Source: Aquimarina algicola (GTDB lineage Bacteria; Bacteroidota; Bacteroidia; Flavobacteriales; Flavobacteriaceae). From it: 64,000 nt of DNA. The translations under genes were made by a program, and so were the position numbers. Where the stretch lies: positions 124,001 through 188,000 of the forward strand of contig NZ_VFWZ01000001.1 in the NCBI RefSeq assembly GCF_006443095.1. The letters are read 5' to 3'. The notes under the pieces were generated by a model. It did no database searches. It was not told where the DNA came from and saw nothing but the letters and a program-made list of their open reading frames with translations. Shown piece by piece: positions 62,197 through 64,000 of this stretch (positions are counted from its first letter, which is position 1; each line of letters opens with the position of its first letter).

Positions 62197-63117
62197 TTAG
62201 TTTACGGTTATCTCTATCCTCCTGTTTTTTGCTCTATTTTCTTCGGTATCATTAGGAGCTACAGGGCTTGATTCTCCTTTTGATAAAGCTTTGATTTTTT
62301 CTGCTTCGATACCTTGATTAATCAAATATTGTCTAACATTATTAGCTCTTTGCTGACCATACCATTGATTTGCTTCTTCATCGCCTACATTATCTGTATG
62401 CCCCGTTATACTCACAAGCTTATCAGGGTATTTACTAAGGTAATTTTTTAGCTCTAGGGCATAATTGATTAAAGTAGCATCGGCGCGGAATGTTTTTTCT
62501 CCAAAATTTGAGTACAATGTTCTATTGGCAATACTCTTTTCAACTTCGACCATTCTAGATTGATCAAGAGTATGAAATTGTAATTCGATCCCTCCCGAAT
62601 AATTTTTTTGACTATCATATTGATAATCTTTGATTTGATTATCAACAACAATTCTATCAGCATTTACTCCTGCATTTACAATAATATCTTTAATAAATTC
62701 AGCTCTTTTTATTCCTAGGTTTGTAGAATCTTTGTTTTCTATTAAGGTTTCATACCCAGATATAATAAGTTCCTGATCTTGATGAACTCCTAAATAATCA
62801 GCAATTTTTGTTTCGAACCCTTTTAAGGAAGAAGGAATAAAAACATTACCATTATCAGCATTGATTTTTAAATTCTCTGAATACTCAAAAATGTTTTTAT
62901 TCTCAGGAGTATTTGCTGATAATCCGGATACAGATGTATTAATAGCGGCAATACTATCTTCGTAAGCTTTCTTTTTTGCAGCTTCAATTTCTTTATCATC
63001 ATTTGTAACAATATTCTGAGAATTTGTATTTCTTGCGCACCAGTCACATGAGTAGTACCACCACATAGCAAATAATGCAAATAACAAAAATATGAAGAAG
63101 GAGATTAGGCTTTTCAT
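62197..63117 (-). CDS. OmpA-family protein
   Basis: I choose the ATG at 63117 (MKSLISFFIFLLFALFAMWW) because the preceding 26 codons look like intergenic sequence. The 306-aa protein has one N-terminal membrane segment and a repeat of two OmpA-like regions. The C-terminal one has LVSITGHTDNVGDEEANQWYGQQRANNVRQYL and GESSPVAPNDTEENRAKNRRIEI, the peptidoglycan-binding motif. It should anchor the envelope to peptidoglycan. It pairs with the HHH protein gene. Confidence 0.9.
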   Translation of the reverse strand: MKSLISFFIFLLFALFAMWWYYSCDWCARNTNSQNIVTNDDKEIEAAKKKAYEDSIAAINTSVSGLSANTPENKNIFEYSENLKINADNGNVFIPSSLKGFETKIADYLGVHQDQELIISGYETLIENKDSTNLGIKRAEFIKDIIVNAGVNADRIVVDNQIKDYQYDSQKNYSGGIELQFHTLDQSRMVEVEKSIANRTLYSNFGEKTFRADATLINYALELKNYLSKYPDKLVSITGHTDNVGDEEANQWYGQQRANNVRQYLINQGIEAEKIKALSKGESSPVAPNDTEENRAKNRRIEITVN

Positions 63118-63245
63118 GAGTTGTTGATTAGTATAGTTTCTTAAATTTATGAAATAGTTTACGAAAGACCTACTTAAAATGTTAAAATCTAGCATTTTAT
63201 AATTTTCATTTTATGAATGTCAAAAAAATCGAAGAAAATACCTTT

Positions 63246-63272
63246 TTGAAAAAAATAATTTTTATAAATTCG
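63246..63272 (+). promoter_or_regulatory. Possible promoter of the his operon
   Basis: TTG at 63246-63248 and TAAATTCG at 63265-63272 (one mismatch to TAnnTTTG) with a 16-nt spacer, 20 nt upstream of the leader peptide start. Confidence 0.35.
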
Positions 63273-63291
63273 CACAGTATTTAAAAAAATC

Positions 63292-63348
63292 ATGAAAAAT
63301 TTATTTATACATCATCACCATTCTTATATCTCCGCTCAGGCGTGGTAA
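63292..63348 (+). CDS. hisL: His operon leader peptide
   Basis: An 18-codon ORF encodes MKNLFIHHHHSYISAQAW, with four consecutive His codons (63310-63321) and a stop at 63346. It lies 111 nt before hisG and is followed by a strong terminator-type hairpin, the classic layout of a His-codon-sensing attenuator. Ribosome stalling at His codons under His shortage should prevent the terminator and turn on the operon. Confidence 0.85.
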   Translation: MKNLFIHHHHSYISAQAW

Positions 63349-63380
63349 GTTTGGTATGTGTATAATCCAAAATAGAAAAA

Positions 63381-63409
63381 CCCGTTTGAGCAATTCAAGC
63401 GGGTTTTTT
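63381..63409 (+). terminator. His operon attenuator hairpin
   Basis: CCCGTTTGA (63381-63389) pairs with TTCAAGCGGG (63394-63403, one G-T pair) and is followed by TTTTTT (63404-63409). It is the rho-independent terminator expected to be controlled by the hisL leader. Confidence 0.8.
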
Positions 63410-63459
63410 CGTTTTAAAAAATTCGTTAAGAATTGACCAAACTCAACAACAGAAACAAC

Positions 63460-64000
63460 ATGTCAAAAATTAAAATTGCAATTCAAAAAAGTGGCCGTCT
63501 CAATGAAGATTCTGTCAAAATCCTTAAAGACTGCGGAATCTCTATTGATAATGGAAAAGACCAACTAAAAGCGCAAACCAGAAATTTTCCTATGGAAGTT
63601 ATGTTTTTGCGTAATGGTGATATACCACAATACCTAAGAGATGGAGTAGTAGATATCGCAATAATAGGAGAGAATGTATTGATCGAGAAAGGAAAAGATA
63701 TTTCTATAGCAGAGCGACTTAATTTTTCAAAATGTAAAGTGTCTCTGGCAGTTCCCAAAGATTTTGAATACAATACCATAGAAGACCTTAACGGAAAAAG
63801 AATTGCGACCTCATACCCCAATACAGTTAATGAATATTTAGATAAAAAAGGAGTCAAAGCAGAGTTACACCAAATCTCAGGTTCTGTTGAGATTGCACCC
63901 AATATCGGACTGGCAGATGCTATTTGTGATATTGTTTCTAGTGGTAGTACCCTATTCAAAAACAATCTCAAAGAAGTAGAAGTAATGCTAACCTCAGAAG
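63460..64000 (+). CDS. hisG: ATP phosphoribosyltransferase, 3' end outside window
   Basis: The ATG at 63460 begins SKIKIAIQKSGRLNEDSVKI, with FLRNGDIPQYLRDGVVDIAIIG (phosphate loop), RIATSYPNTVNEYL and ISGSVEIAPNIGLADAICDIVSSGSTL, the PRPP-binding motif region. It is the first step of histidine synthesis. About 180 codons are in the window before the right edge. It is the first gene after the leader and attenuator. Confidence 0.94.
   Translation, partial: MSKIKIAIQKSGRLNEDSVKILKDCGISIDNGKDQLKAQTRNFPMEVMFLRNGDIPQYLRDGVVDIAIIGENVLIEKGKDISIAERLNFSKCKVSLAVPKDFEYNTIEDLNGKRIATSYPNTVNEYLDKKGVKAELHQISGSVEIAPNIGLADAICDIVSSGSTLFKNNLKEVEVMLTSE

Noticed and set aside
63483..63971. 162-aa open frame opposite hisG
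   Set aside because: hisG on the plus strand is certain; the opposite frame is a codon-bias artefact.

Overview
The window looks like chromosome from a marine-type member of the Flavobacteriaceae (Bacteroidota). The DNA is AT-rich, genes mostly lack a Shine-Dalgarno sequence, and several promoters fit the Bacteroidota pattern TTG-N19-22-TAnnTTTG. Lineage-typical genes include an LpxC-FabZ fusion, the T9SS regulator PorX next to tsaE and alanine dehydrogenase, a type IX secretion (T9SS) sorting tail on an M14 peptidase, many short-signal lipoproteins, and a his operon headed by a leader peptide with four His codons. An assignment near Aquimarina or its relatives is only a guess.

Region by region: 1-1196 is the 5' part of an acyl-CoA carboxylase beta subunit. 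1.4-7.0 kb holds a secreted nuclease, ettA, a HAD hydrolase, a CAT-like acetyltransferase and a pseudouridine synthase. 7.1-10.8 kb is a probable operon (metallo-beta-lactamase-fold lipoprotein plus an M16 protease pair). 10.9-18.4 kb has TauE/SafE and SulP transporters, a DMT permease, an astacin-like lipoprotein protease and a sterol-desaturase-type hydroxylase. 18.3-24.7 kb has DUF779 plus aldehyde dehydrogenase, an SDR and a large T9SS-exported carboxypeptidase. 24.8-33 kb is mixed small genes, including a MocR regulator divergent from a PNPOx-like protein and a PLP decarboxylase.

32.8-41.9 kb is the accessory part. It contains two paralogous Crp/Fnr regulators, each followed by a small redox operon with dyad sequences in between. 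It also contains a 115-bp element with perfect 19-bp terminal inverted repeats, an unrecognised 462-aa protein whose stop codon runs into two tandem tRNA genes with 8-nt anticodon loops, and single-gene cassettes separated by hairpins that share a right-hand motif (roughly TAYAC-AAAC-CGTTRGCARTAAT) but lack a visible integrase. The orphan protein/tRNA pair and the cassette-like hairpins are the best candidates for something undescribed.

42-60.4 kb returns to core genome: alanine dehydrogenase, tsaE, porX, an HD phosphohydrolase, the lipid A genes lpxD-lpxC/fabZ-lpxA, efp, a second LpxD-like acyltransferase, sucD, an M16 protease, fabG, a VWA-type membrane protein and an SPFH protein. 60.7-64 kb has a metalloprotease lipoprotein, a helix-hairpin-helix protein, an OmpA-family protein, the his leader/attenuator and the start of hisG. 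All calls are from reading the sequence; no database search was run.
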